Assembly (NCBI GenBank): GCA_030544685.1
Contig: CP086683.1
Coordinates: 124,001 to 188,000, forward strand
Reading direction: 5' to 3'
Length of the DNA stretch: 64,000 nucleotides
Source: Pseudomonas sp. B21_DOA
GTDB lineage: Bacteria > Pseudomonadota > Gammaproteobacteria > Pseudomonadales > Pseudomonadaceae
In this document: piece after piece, positions 1 to 7,795 of the stretch
Numbering within the stretch: position 1 is the first letter of the stretch
Layout of the letters: each line of letters begins with the position of its first letter
Program-made: the position numbers and the translations under genes
Notes under the pieces: generated by a model
What the model saw: the letters and a program-made list of their open reading frames with translations, nothing else
Told to the model about the DNA's origin: nothing
The model's database searches: none

Positions 1-57
1 GGTGTCGAGCAAGTCGCGGCGACGCCAAAATTCGTCATCCTCAAGGCGCGCAAATAG
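1..57 (+). CDS. rlmG: C-terminal end of a probable 23S rRNA methyltransferase (RlmG), 5' truncated by the window
   Basis: Only the last 18 codons and the TAG stop are in the window, so the catalytic domain is not visible. The tail contains ATPKFVILKARK, which resembles the end of RlmG (E. coli ends ATNNKFVVLKAVK from memory). RlmG is an S-adenosylmethionine-dependent methyltransferase that makes m2G1835 in 23S rRNA. From memory, an rlmG-like gene also lies next to cioAB in P. putida. The identification rests on a short tail plus this neighbourhood and is tentative. The gene converges on the cioAB operon and shares a hairpin with it. Confidence 0.5.
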   Translation, partial: GVEQVAATPKFVILKARK

Positions 58-68
58 ATTTCGCGCAT

Positions 69-92
69 AAAAAACCCTCCGTGAGGAGGGTT
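69..92 (-). terminator. Intrinsic terminator of the cioAB-DUF2474 operon
   Basis: The arms AACCCTCC and GGAGGGTT pair around a GTGA loop. The plus strand has a run of A just before the left arm, so a minus-strand transcript would end the stem with a U tract. This fits termination of the cioAB operon. It may work weakly for the plus-strand rlmG transcript. Confidence 0.8.
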
Positions 93-128
93 GCGAGTCC
101 ATACCCGAAGGCGCCGGGACGGGATGTC

Positions 129-295
129 TCAGTGAGTGGTCAAACCTGCGGCATTCATGAACATGCGCATCAGGCTGGCGGCGATGAACAACACGCCGAC
201 ACTGCCAACCCAGATCAGGGCCAACCAGCCGAGCCGCTGCCACAGCGGCTTTTTTCGGCTTCTTCAATGTCGTGCAGGGAATGTTTGCCGGTCAT
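129..295 (-). CDS. DUF2474 small membrane protein downstream of cioB, with a 1-base deletion
   Basis: This is a small single-span membrane protein of about 55 residues, the usual companion of cioAB in pseudomonads. By analogy with CydX it may be an accessory oxidase subunit, but that is inference. It starts MTGKHSLHDIEEAEKK, then a WQRLGWLALIWVGSVG segment enters the membrane helix, and it ends AAGLTTH. Reading straight through meets a stop after about 26 codons. One base missing from the T run at 250-255 (an A run in the gene) restores the frame. The length of 167 bases is one short of 56 codons, which agrees. Confidence 0.75.
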
Positions 296-330
296 TTTCT
301 TCAAACCTCTTCAAAATTGATGGCGCCGCT

Positions 331-366
331 GGCGACGCCATCGCGGGCAAGCCCGCTCCCACAGGG
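331..366. repeat. REP-type palindrome between cioB and the DUF2474 gene
   Basis: A single copy of the CGCGGGCAAGCCCGCTCCCACA palindromic family, found here without an inverted partner. It sits inside the oxidase operon, between the cioB stop and the start of the small downstream gene. Confidence 0.75.
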
Positions 367-372
367 TTTCAC

Positions 373-1380
373 TTAGTGGTAACCGTCTTCGTGGGTGACC
401 TTGCCGCGGAACACGTAATAGCTCCAGAAGGTGTAACCCAGGATGAACGGGATGATGAACAGCGTGCCCACCAGCATGAAGCCCTGACTTTGCGGCGGCG
501 CAGCGGCGTCCCAGATCGAGATCGACGGCGGCACGATATTCGGCCACAGGCTGATGCCCAGGCCGCTGTAGCCGAGGAAGATCAGCACCAGGGTCAGCAG
601 GAACGGCGTGTAGTTGGCATTGCGTGCCACCGCGCGGATCAGGCCGTACAAGGTGACCAGCACCAGAATCGGCACCGGCATGAACCAGAACAGGTTCGGC
701 ATACTGAACCAGCGCGAGGCGATTTCCGGATGCGACAGTGGCGTCCACAGGCTAACGATACCGATCACTGCCAACAGAACAAACGCAAGCGGCCGCGCCA
801 GGTCATGCATCTGCTCCTGCAACTTGCCTTCGGTTTTCATGATCAGCCAAGTACAGCCGAGCAAGGCATAGGCCACCACCAGCGCCGCACCGCAGAACAG
901 CGTGAACGGGGTCAGCCAATCCAGTGAACCACCGGCGAACTGGCGATTGACCACCGGCAGACCATCGATGAACGCACCGAGCGCCACGCCCTGAAAGAAC
1001 GTCGCCGCGATCGAACCACCGATGAATGCCTTGTCCCACAGATGCCGTTTTTCATCCTTGGCCTTGAAGCGGAACTCGAAAGCCACGCCACGGAAGATCA
1101 GGCCCATCAACATGAAGATCAGCGGCAGGTACAGCGCCGACAGCACTACCGAATAGGCCAGCGGGAATGCGCCGAACAACGCCGCGCCGCCCAGCACCAG
1201 CCAGGTCTCGTTGCCGTCCCACACAGGGGCGACCGTGTTCATCATCACGTCGCGATCGGTCTTGCCTGGCACGAACGGGAAGAGAATGCCGATGCCCAGG
1301 TCGAAGCCGTCCATGACCACGTACATCATGATGCCGAAGATGATGATCACGGCCCAGATCAGCGGAAGATCAATACCCAT
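373..1380 (-). CDS. cioB: Cyanide-insensitive ubiquinol oxidase subunit II (CioB/CydB family)
   Basis: Subunit II of the cytochrome bd-type, cyanide-insensitive terminal oxidase in the inner membrane, which oxidises ubiquinol and reduces oxygen to water with CioA. The 335-residue protein is a string of hydrophobic helices. It opens MGIDLPLIWAVIIIFGIMMY and carries the VMDGFDLGIG signature of CydB near residue 25 and PVWDGNETWLVLGG near residue 52. It is shorter than E. coli CydB (about 379) and typical of CioB. It begins three bases after the cioA stop, so the two are surely cotranscribed and probably translationally coupled. Confidence 0.97.
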   Translation of the reverse strand: MGIDLPLIWAVIIIFGIMMYVVMDGFDLGIGILFPFVPGKTDRDVMMNTVAPVWDGNETWLVLGGAALFGAFPLAYSVVLSALYLPLIFMLMGLIFRGVAFEFRFKAKDEKRHLWDKAFIGGSIAATFFQGVALGAFIDGLPVVNRQFAGGSLDWLTPFTLFCGAALVVAYALLGCTWLIMKTEGKLQEQMHDLARPLAFVLLAVIGIVSLWTPLSHPEIASRWFSMPNLFWFMPVPILVLVTLYGLIRAVARNANYTPFLLTLVLIFLGYSGLGISLWPNIVPPSISIWDAAAPPQSQGFMLVGTLFIIPFILGYTFWSYYVFRGKVTHEDGYH

Positions 1381-1383
1381 GAG

Positions 1384-2829
1384 TCAAATCTCCTTGGTCA
1401 AGCGAGTGTTGTCTTCGTGCTCGCCCTCGGCCGGATCGTCAGCTGCGGACAATGGACGCGCCGGAGTACGTTTCTTGCCTGGACCACCGTCCGGAGTGTC
1501 GCTGCCTTCGCTGATCTTCGGCCCTTTGCGCACCAGACGCATCATGTAGCCAAGACCTGCGCCGAACAGCGCGAAATAGACCACGACGAACATGATCAGG
1601 GTGATGCTCATCTGCATGAAGCTGTGGTTGGACGAAGCATCCGCAGTGCGCATCAGGCCGTAGACCACCCACGGCTGACGGCCGATTTCCGTGGTGAACC
1701 AGCCGGCGAGAATCGCGATCAGCCCGGACGGCCCCATCCACAAGGCCAGATGCAGGAACGGACGTGAGGTGTACAGCGAGTCACGCTTGCGCAGCCACAG
1801 GCTCCACAGACCGGTGAAGATCATCAGGAAACCGAGGCCGACCATGATCCGGAACGACCAGAACACAATGGTCGAATTCGGCCGGTCTTCGGGTGGAAAC
1901 TCCTTCAGCGCCGGCACTTGTTTGTCCAGCGAGTGCGTGAGAATCAGGCTGCCGAGATAGGGAATCTCCACGGCAAACTTGGTGCGTTCTTCTTTCATGT
2001 CCGGCCAGCCGAACAGGATCAGCGGCGTGGCTTCGTCGCCGTGGTTTTCCCAGTGGCCTTCGATCGCCGCGATTTTTGCCGGCTGATGCTTGAGCGTGTT
2101 CAGGCCGTGGAAGTCGCCGATCACCGCTTGAATCGGCGCGACGATCAACGCCATCCACATGGCCATCGACAGCATGGTGCGGATCGCCGGGTTGTCCCTG
2201 CCGCGCAGCAGGTGCCAGGCCGCTGAAGAGCCGACGAAGAACGCCGTCGCGACGAATGCGGCAGTCGCCATGTGCATCAGGCGGTAGGGGAATGACGGGT
2301 TGAAGACAATGGCCAGCCAGTCGGTCGGAATCACCTGGCCGTTAACGATTTCAAAACCTTGCGGGGTCTGCATCCAGCTGTTGGAGGCGAGAATCCAGAA
2401 GGTCGAAATCAGCGTGCCGATCGCCACCATCACCGTCGAGAAAAAGTGCAGGCCGCGCCCGACCTTGTTCCACCCGAACAGCATGACGCCGAGGAAACCG
2501 GCCTCGAGGAAGAACGCCGTGAGCACTTCATAAGTCAGCAACGGCCCGGTGACGGCGCCGGCGAAGTCGGAGAAACGACTCCAGTTGGTGCCGAACTGAT
2601 AGGCCATGACCAGTCCGGAGACCACACCCATGCCGAAGTTGACGGCAAAAATCTTCGACCAGAAATGGTAGAGGTCACGGTAGGTATCGTTGCGGGTTTT
2701 CAGCCACAGGCCTTCGAGCACCGCCAGGTAACTCGCCAGGCCGATGGTGATGGCCGGGAACAGAATGTGGAACGAGATGGTGAACGCGAACTGAATTCGG
2801 GCGAGATCTAGAGCCTCTAAACCGAACAT
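1384..2829 (-). CDS. cioA: Cyanide-insensitive ubiquinol oxidase subunit I (CioA/CydA family)
   Basis: Haem-bearing subunit I of the bd-type oxidase. I start it at MFGLEALDLARIQFAF because a GAGGAAG ribosome-binding site lies just upstream; the frame stays open further 5' but without that support. The protein is 481 residues and multi-spanning. The N-terminal helix has a conserved haem-ligand histidine near residue 21, within FHILFPAITIG. The quinol-binding loop is short, as in the CIO subfamily and unlike the long Q-loop of E. coli CydA. The C-terminal tail is hydrophilic and rich in Gly, Pro and Asp. An ANR-type box lies 161 bases upstream. Confidence 0.97.
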   Translation of the reverse strand: MFGLEALDLARIQFAFTISFHILFPAITIGLASYLAVLEGLWLKTRNDTYRDLYHFWSKIFAVNFGMGVVSGLVMAYQFGTNWSRFSDFAGAVTGPLLTYEVLTAFFLEAGFLGVMLFGWNKVGRGLHFFSTVMVAIGTLISTFWILASNSWMQTPQGFEIVNGQVIPTDWLAIVFNPSFPYRLMHMATAAFVATAFFVGSSAAWHLLRGRDNPAIRTMLSMAMWMALIVAPIQAVIGDFHGLNTLKHQPAKIAAIEGHWENHGDEATPLILFGWPDMKEERTKFAVEIPYLGSLILTHSLDKQVPALKEFPPEDRPNSTIVFWSFRIMVGLGFLMIFTGLWSLWLRKRDSLYTSRPFLHLALWMGPSGLIAILAGWFTTEIGRQPWVVYGLMRTADASSNHSFMQMSITLIMFVVVYFALFGAGLGYMMRLVRKGPKISEGSDTPDGGPGKKRTPARPLSAADDPAEGEHEDNTRLTKEI

Positions 2830-2989
2830 ATGGCTTCCTCTGTCAGGTAGTACGGGTAGCGGACCCGGAGGCCTGCAACCACTGCCCCCACGGATATGGA
2901 GTGCGGCGAATTCGGATTCGTTCTTTTTACAACCATCGCAACGCAGGGAGTCTGGCCAACTGGCCGTCAGATCGGTTCCGCATGCGGTC

Positions 2990-3003
2990 TTGATCTGGAT
3001 CAA
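2990..3003 (-). promoter_or_regulatory. ANR/FNR-type box upstream of cioAB
   Basis: TTGATCTGGATCAA is a perfect match to the TTGAT-N4-ATCAA consensus of the oxygen sensors ANR and FNR. It lies 161 bases from the cioA start codon. In P. aeruginosa ANR represses cioAB at low oxygen, so a repressing role here is a reasonable inference. The promoter itself is not clear enough to place. Confidence 0.85.
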
Positions 3004-3077
3004 GCAACGTTGAAAGAGTAGTCCCATTTTTGCCAATGAACTGCGTGGTCGTTTGCCGCGTGGCAAGTTGTCTCACT

Positions 3078-3180
3078 CCTGTGGCGAGGGATTTATCCCC
3101 GTTGGGTCGCGCAGCGGCCTCAAAATCTCGAAGCGACGACTGCTGCGCAGCCGAACGGGGATAAATCCCCTCACCACAGG
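3078..3180. repeat. Paired palindromic repeat, GTGGCGAGGGATTTATCCCC family
   Basis: Two inverted copies of a GTGGCGAGGG-ATTTATCCCCG element flank about 50 bases containing GCTGCGCAGCC. The same layout recurs at 26730, 43790, 47558 and 53596. Confidence 0.85.
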
Positions 3181-3295
3181 GCTGATTGTCAGCATGAAAG
3201 ATCGATGTCTGGCTAACTGAATTGTTTCTCGCAGCAACTTCCTGTTACAGACTGGTGATAATCTCGCCGTTCACTCGTCCAAGACCTGCCTTCAG

Positions 3296-4530
3296 ATGCC
3301 CATACAAGAGCCCCTGCTGTTACGTCACCATCGTCCGTTCATGGCCTTCTGGCTGGCGCGGATATTCACTGCCAGCGGGTTTCAGATGCTCACCGTGGCG
3401 ATTGGCTGGAACCTCTATCAACTGACCGGCAACGTGCTGGATCTGGGTCTGGTCGGGCTGGTGGAATTTGCTCCGCGCGTGCTGTTCATGCTGCACACCG
3501 GCCATGTCGCTGATCGCTACGATCGGCGCAAGGTCGCCGCGCTCTGTCAGTCGTTGCAGGCACTGATTGCCCTGGCGCTGGCCATTGGCAGTGCCACCGA
3601 CAATGTCACTCGCGAGATGATTTTCATCCTCGCCTTTCTCCTGGGTGCGGCGCGTTCGTTCGAGATGCCAACGACCCAGGCGCTGCTGCCCAGCATCGTC
3701 CCGAGTGCACTTTTCCCCGTGCAGTTGCCGCCGCGCAATCAGCGCAACAGTCGGCGACCATCGTCGCCCCGGCACTTGGCGGCTTGCTCTATGCGTTCGG
3801 CAGCGTCTGGGTCTACGGCCCGACCGTGCTGCTATATGTGATCGCCTGCGCGCTGATGCTCAACCTGCCAGCACGCCAGACGCCATTGAATAAAGGCAAA
3901 GCCACGCTGGACTCGCTGCTGGCGGGGATTCGCTTTATCCGCAGCCGTCCGGACATCCTCGGCGCGATCTCGCTGGACCTGTTTGCCGTGTTGCTGGGCG
4001 GCGCCACGGCGCTGCTGCCGGTGTTCGCCAAGGACATTCTGCTGACCGGCCCGTGGGGTCTTGGCCTGTTGCGCTCGGCGCCGGCGGTGGGTGCGTTGCT
4101 GATGTCGCTGTTTCTGGCGCGGTTTGCCGTGGAACGCAATGTCGGCCGGGTGATGTTCACCGCCGTTGGCATCTTCGGCGTCGCCACCATCGCTTTCGGT
4201 CTGTCGACCTCGTTCTGGTTCTCGCTGGCGGTGCTGGTGGTGCTCGGCGCGGCGGACATGATCAGCATGGTCATCCGCGCCTCGTTCGTGCAGCTGGAAA
4301 CCCCCGACGAAATGCGCGGCCGGGTCAGCGCGGTCAACGGGCTATTCATCGGCGCATCGAACCAGTTGGGCGAATTCGAGTCCGGCCTCACCGCCCACTG
4401 GTTCGGCACCGTGCCGGCGGTGGTCATGGGCGGGATCGGCACGCTGGTGGTGACGGGGACGTGGATCAAACTGTTTCCGACGTTGGCGAATCGGGATCGG
4501 ATGCATGTGCCGGTGGAAGAGAAGGTCTGA
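3296..4530 (+). CDS. MFS transporter, EntS/MFS_3-like exporter, with a 1-base deletion
   Basis: About 411 residues with twelve predicted membrane helices. The loop after helix 2 carries the MFS motif HVADRYDRRKVA near residue 66. It looks like the MFS_3 (enterobactin-exporter-like) subfamily, but the substrate is unknown. The frame breaks at the C run 3715-3718. Adding one C joins the first half (ending in SIVPSALFP) to the second (AVAAAQSAQQSATIVAPALG), and the total length of 1235 bases is one short of a multiple of three. There is no strong ribosome-binding site before the ATG. The gene stands alone, divergent from cioAB. Confidence 0.85.
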
Positions 4531-4576
4531 GGTTTTTGGAAAAAACGCACCTGCTCAGCACATATCAAGCGACAAC

Positions 4577-4598
4577 GTGCGGTACATAGTTACCGCAC
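4577..4598. promoter_or_regulatory. Inverted repeat, candidate operator 1 of higBA
   Basis: GTGCGGTA and TACCGCAC form a perfect 8-base inverted repeat with a 6-base spacer. It lies 33 bases before the higB start. HigA antitoxins repress their own operon by binding such palindromes, so this is a likely autoregulatory site. Confidence 0.6.
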
Positions 4599-4600
4599 TG

Positions 4601-4623
4601 AGTGTAATGTATCGCCTTACACT
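4601..4623. promoter_or_regulatory. Inverted repeat, candidate operator 2 of higBA
   Basis: AGTGTAA and TTACACT form a perfect 7-base inverted repeat with a 9-base spacer. It ends eight bases before the higB start, where it would cover the promoter or ribosome-loading region. It adjoins the first palindrome but differs in sequence. Confidence 0.65.
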
Positions 4624-4630
4624 CGCCGCC

Positions 4631-4909
4631 ATGATCAAATCCTTTCAGCACAAAGGCCTTCGTGGCTTCTATGAAACAGGTACGACTCGTGGAATTCGTG
4701 CCGACCATGCAAAACGGCTGTCGCGCATGTTGCAGTTCATGGATCGAGCGACACTTCCCGGCGATCTGGACTTGCCGGGCTGGCGCCTGCATCCGTTGAA
4801 AGGCGAGCTGAGTGAATACTGGTCGCTCAGCGTTTCAGGCAACTGGCGAGTGATCTTTCGTTTTGTCGGTTCGGATATCGAATTGGTCGATTATCTGGAC
4901 TACCACTGA
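4631..4909 (+). CDS. higB: HigB-family toxin (RelE fold) of a type II toxin-antitoxin system
   Basis: A 92-residue protein of the HigB/RelE family, which cleave mRNA on the ribosome. Family features are the N-terminal MIKSFQHKGLRGFYETGT, a central DLPGWRLHPLKGEL segment, and the C-terminal SGNWRVIFRF strand that supplies basic active-site residues. I use the ATG at 4631 because the family normally begins at this MI(K/R)SF sequence; longer upstream frames run through the palindromes. The antitoxin follows 14 bases later, the toxin-first order that defines higBA. Confidence 0.93.
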   Translation: MIKSFQHKGLRGFYETGTTRGIRADHAKRLSRMLQFMDRATLPGDLDLPGWRLHPLKGELSEYWSLSVSGNWRVIFRFVGSDIELVDYLDYH

Positions 4910-4923
4910 CAGGAGGCAGGCTC

Positions 4924-5211
4924 ATGCCCATGCACAACCCGCCACACCCCGGTGAAACCCTGCTGCTGGATGTCTTGCCCGAGCTTGGTATCAGCGTGAG
5001 CGAATTGGCCCGGCACCTTGGCTTTGCACGCCCGCATCTTTCGCGCGTACTGCACGGACACGCGCCAATCAGCCCGGATCTGGCAGTACGACTTGAGCGT
5101 GCAGGGATCGGCAAGGCGCGCGTTTGGCTAGGCGTCCAAACCGACTACGATCTTTGGCAAGCGGAGCACCGTGAGCAACCAATGATAGAACCCCTCGCAG
5201 CCCACGGCTGA
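4924..5211 (+). CDS. higA: HigA-family antitoxin, helix-turn-helix
   Basis: A 95-residue XRE-type DNA-binding antitoxin expected to bind and neutralise HigB and to repress the operon. It opens with the HigA hallmark NPPHPGETLLLDVLPELG. The helix-turn-helix covers roughly residues 24-45 (VSELARHLGFARPHLSRVL). The C-terminal VWLGVQTDYDLWQ is also typical. An AGGAGG ribosome-binding site precedes the ATG, stronger than that of the toxin, which would favour antitoxin excess. It converges on the DJ-1-like gene with four bases between the stops. Confidence 0.95.
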   Translation: MPMHNPPHPGETLLLDVLPELGISVSELARHLGFARPHLSRVLHGHAPISPDLAVRLERAGIGKARVWLGVQTDYDLWQAEHREQPMIEPLAAHG

Positions 5212-5215
5212 CCCG

Positions 5216-5766
5216 TCAGGCCACCAACTCCCCGCCACCCTCGCCCGCAACGCCTTGCCGCCAAGCTGCTCAACCAGGGTCAGGGCAAATTCCAGCGCCG
5301 CGCCCGAGCCTTGCGCGGTGATGCTGTTGCCGTCGACCACCACCGGTTGATCAACAAACGTACAGCCGGACAACTGATGGCTGGCGCCGGGCAGGCAGGT
5401 CATGCGTCGCTGGCGCAGCACGCCTGATGCCTGGAGGGCGGTGGCTGGGGCTTCGCCGATGGCAGCGAACAGGCGGCCGGCGCTGGCTTGGTCCTTGAGC
5501 AACTGCTGCAAGGGCTGATGCACCGCCAGATGCCGGGAACCGACGTCGCCGCCCGGCAGGACGATCAGGTCGAAGCTCTGTGCCAGTACATCGACGAGCA
5601 TGCCGTCGGCAGTCAACCGGGTGCCGCGAGCGCAGGTCAGCATGCGTCGGCCTTCGATGCTGGCGGCGACCACTTCGATGCCGGCGCGGCGCAGTACGTC
5701 GATCAGGGTCACGCTTTGCAAATCATCGATGCCCTCGGCGAGGGCAATCAGGGCTCTGGAAGTCAT
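5216..5766 (-). CDS. DJ-1/PfpI (YajL-like) family protein lacking the usual cysteine, with a 1-base deletion
   Basis: A 183-residue protein of the DJ-1/ThiJ/PfpI family. It begins MTSRALIALAEGIDDLQSVT, with the conserved Glu near residue 11 and a DLIVLPGGDVGSRHL turn in the middle. The nucleophile elbow, normally AICAAP, reads AIGEAP here, so the reactive cysteine is absent. Deglycase or glyoxalase activity is therefore doubtful. The frame breaks in the C run 5230-5233. With one more base the protein ends RARVAGELVA at 5216, the family's normal length; unrepaired it gains about 29 foreign residues and overlaps higA. Confidence 0.85.
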
Positions 5767-5833
5767 GGGTGCTTTCCGCTGGGTAGTCTGTAAAGCGTAG
5801 TCAGCTTTGTCCCAGCCTGTTCGCAGACAGCCG

Positions 5834-6280
5834 TTACTTGATGTAAAGCTGAGCCGAGAGCGTGTTGCGCGGAGCGTTGATCGAGGTGTTGCTGAAGCTG
5901 AAGGTGCCTTGCTGTTTGCCGGCCAGATCGAAGGTATACAGAGAACCGACGGTTTTGCTGCCTGGGGTACATTCGGTGAGGTTGCCACTATCGAAGGCAC
6001 ACACCGGGCCTCGTGTGCCGTTGACCTCGAAGCCATCCAGCGTCACGTGTGGCTGGTTCTGGCCATAGCCGACTTCCAGCACGTAGACCTTGATATTCGG
6101 CCCGCTGTGATCGCACTGGGTTTGCGGTTGGTTATCGGCAATATCTTCCAGGCCGCAGGACGGTGATTGAACCTTGATCACCTTCACTTCGGTGAGCGGA
6201 GGCGCCGAGGCCGCGAACGCCGGAGCTGTCAGCAGCAGCGCTGCAATCCATCCGAAAATCCTGATCCAACCGTTGCGCAT
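5834..6280 (-). CDS. Small secreted protein, probably DUF4879 (YolA-like)
   Basis: A 148-residue protein with a clear Sec signal peptide (MRNGWIRIFGWIAALLLTAP, cleavage near AFA-AS). The mature part has cysteines in SPSCGLEDIADN, QTQCDHSG, GPVCAFDS and LTECTPGS, consistent with two disulphides. The pattern PLTEVKVIKVQS...CGLEDIA...CDHSGPN resembles DUF4879, the family of Bacillus YolA, from memory. Function is unknown. I start at 6280 because GGAGTGGGCAGG precedes that ATG. It appears to be a single-gene unit divergent from the purine permease. Confidence 0.7.
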   Translation of the reverse strand: MRNGWIRIFGWIAALLLTAPAFAASAPPLTEVKVIKVQSPSCGLEDIADNQPQTQCDHSGPNIKVYVLEVGYGQNQPHVTLDGFEVNGTRGPVCAFDSGNLTECTPGSKTVGSLYTFDLAGKQQGTFSFSNTSINAPRNTLSAQLYIK

Positions 6281-6499
6281 GCCTGCCCACTCCAAAAATC
6301 AGCGCGCAGTATGGCGCAGTTGTCGGCTGCGCAAAACTTCGCCGACGATCGACACCAACATCCGCCAAATTCCTCACGCGGCTGGTATGATGCGCGGCTT
6401 TTTCCGGCCCACGACAATTTTCCAGGCGCTTGCGACGGTCTGTGCTTTGCTGTTGAGGTCGATACATTCACGGCGCCACGCGCGCCACGGGGAGCAGAC

Positions 6500-7795
6500 A
6501 TGCTGGAAAGGCTGTTTCAACTCAAGGCACACAACACCAACGTGCGCACCGAAATTCTTGCGGGCGTCACGACTTTCCTGGCCATGGCTTACATTCTGTT
6601 CGTCAACCCGAGCATCCTCGGCGAGACCGGCATGGACAAGGGCGCGATCTTCGTCGCCACCTGTCTGGCGGCTGCCATCGGCTCGACCGTGATGGGCCTG
6701 ATCGCCAACTACCCGATCGCCCTCGCTCCGGGCATGGGCCTGAACGCCTTCTTTACCTACACCGTGGTTCTGCACATGGGCCACACCTGGCAGGTGGCGC
6801 TGGGTGCGGTGTTCATTTCCGCCGTGCTGTTTTTCCTGCTGTCGATCTTCCGCATCCGTGAATGGATCATCAACGCCATCCCGCTGCCACTGCGCTCGGC
6901 AATCGCCGCCGGTATCGGTCTGTTCCTGGCGTTGATTGCCTTGCACAACGCGGAAATCGTGGTTGGCAATTCGGCGACCATGGTCGGCCTCGGTGATCTG
7001 ACCAAACCCGCACCGATCCTTGCGACAATCGGCTTCGCGGTGATCGTCGCCCTCGAAGCGCTGAAAGTGCGCGGCGCGGTGCTGATCGGCATTCTCGCTG
7101 TGACCATCGCCTCGATCGTACTGAATGTCACCAAGTTCGGCGGCATCCTGTCGATGCCGCCGTCGCTGGCGCCGACTTTCCTGCAACTGGACATCAAAGG
7201 TGCACTGGACATCGGTCTGGTCAGCGTGATTTTCGCTTTCCTGTTCGTCGACCTGTTCGACAACTCCGGGACCCTCATCGGCGTCGCCAAGCGCGCCGGC
7301 CTGATGGGCAAGGACGGCCACATGCCGAAAATGGGTCGCGCGCTGATCGCCGACAGTACGGCGGCCATGGCCGGCTCGCTGCTGGGCACGTCGACCACCA
7401 CCAGCTACATCGAATCCGCAGCCGGCGTCAGTGCCGGTGGCCGCACGGGCCTGACCGCCATCGTCGTGGCAATCCTGTTCCTGCTGGCGCTGTTCTTCTC
7501 GCCCCTGGCGGCCAGCGTTCCGGCGTTCGCCACCGCGCCAGCGCTGCTGTTCGTCGCCGTGCTGATGACTTCCGGCCTGGCGGAAATAGACTGGGACGAC
7601 ATCACCGTGGCTGCGCCGGTTGTGGTCACCGCACTGGCCATGCCGTTCACCTATTCGATCGCCAACGGCATCGCCTTCGGCTTCATCGCCTGGACCGCCA
7701 TCAAGCTGCTGTCCGGCCGTGCCCGTGAGCTGAACCCGGCACTGGTGATTCTGTCGATTCTGTTTGTGATCAAGTTGGGTTGGTTCAACGCATGA
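6500..7795 (+). CDS. NCS2-family adenine/guanine/hypoxanthine permease (AzgA-like)
   Basis: A 431-residue inner-membrane purine:proton symporter of the AzgA branch of NCS2. Diagnostic segments are [17 protein letters not shown] near residue 25, the [12 protein letters not shown] quasi-helix near residue 80, [13 protein letters not shown] near residue 250 and [19 protein letters not shown] near residue 300. I start at ATG 6500, preceded by GGAGCAGAC, rather than the much longer open frame upstream. It overlaps trmA by four bases (ATGA), so the two are probably translated in tandem. I see no purine riboswitch upstream. Confidence 0.93.
   Translation: MLERLFQLKAHNTNVRTEILAGVTTFLAMAYILFVNPSILGETGMDKGAIFVATCLAAAIGSTVMGLIANYPIALAPGMGLNAFFTYTVVLHMGHTWQVALGAVFISAVLFFLLSIFRIREWIINAIPLPLRSAIAAGIGLFLALIALHNAEIVVGNSATMVGLGDLTKPAPILATIGFAVIVALEALKVRGAVLIGILAVTIASIVLNVTKFGGILSMPPSLAPTFLQLDIKGALDIGLVSVIFAFLFVDLFDNSGTLIGVAKRAGLMGKDGHMPKMGRALIADSTAAMAGSLLGTSTTTSYIESAAGVSAGGRTGLTAIVVAILFLLALFFSPLAASVPAFATAPALLFVAVLMTSGLAEIDWDDITVAAPVVVTALAMPFTYSIANGIAFGFIAWTAIKLLSGRARELNPALVILSILFVIKLGWFNA

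Larger units (their letters stand above)
2830..3295. other. Divergent control region between cioA and the MFS gene
   Basis: This 466-base stretch has no convincing gene. It holds the cioA promoter region with an ANR box near 2990, then a large two-part palindromic repeat at 3078-3180, and about 115 bases before the MFS start. The open frame reading into it from cioA is an upstream extension without a ribosome-binding site. Confidence 0.7.

Noticed and set aside
3078..3180. Possible CRISPR repeat or small RNA
   Set aside because: The repeats are inverted pairs dispersed singly over the window, not regularly spaced direct repeats, and no cas gene is present.
5128..5215. The longer C-terminus of the DJ-1-like protein overlapping higA
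   Set aside because: The extension exists only in the shifted frame; the family-length end RARVAGELVA appears on adding one base.
6300..6499. Purine riboswitch before the NCS2 permease
   Set aside because: No recognisable three-way-junction conserved core, and such riboswitches are not expected in Pseudomonas.
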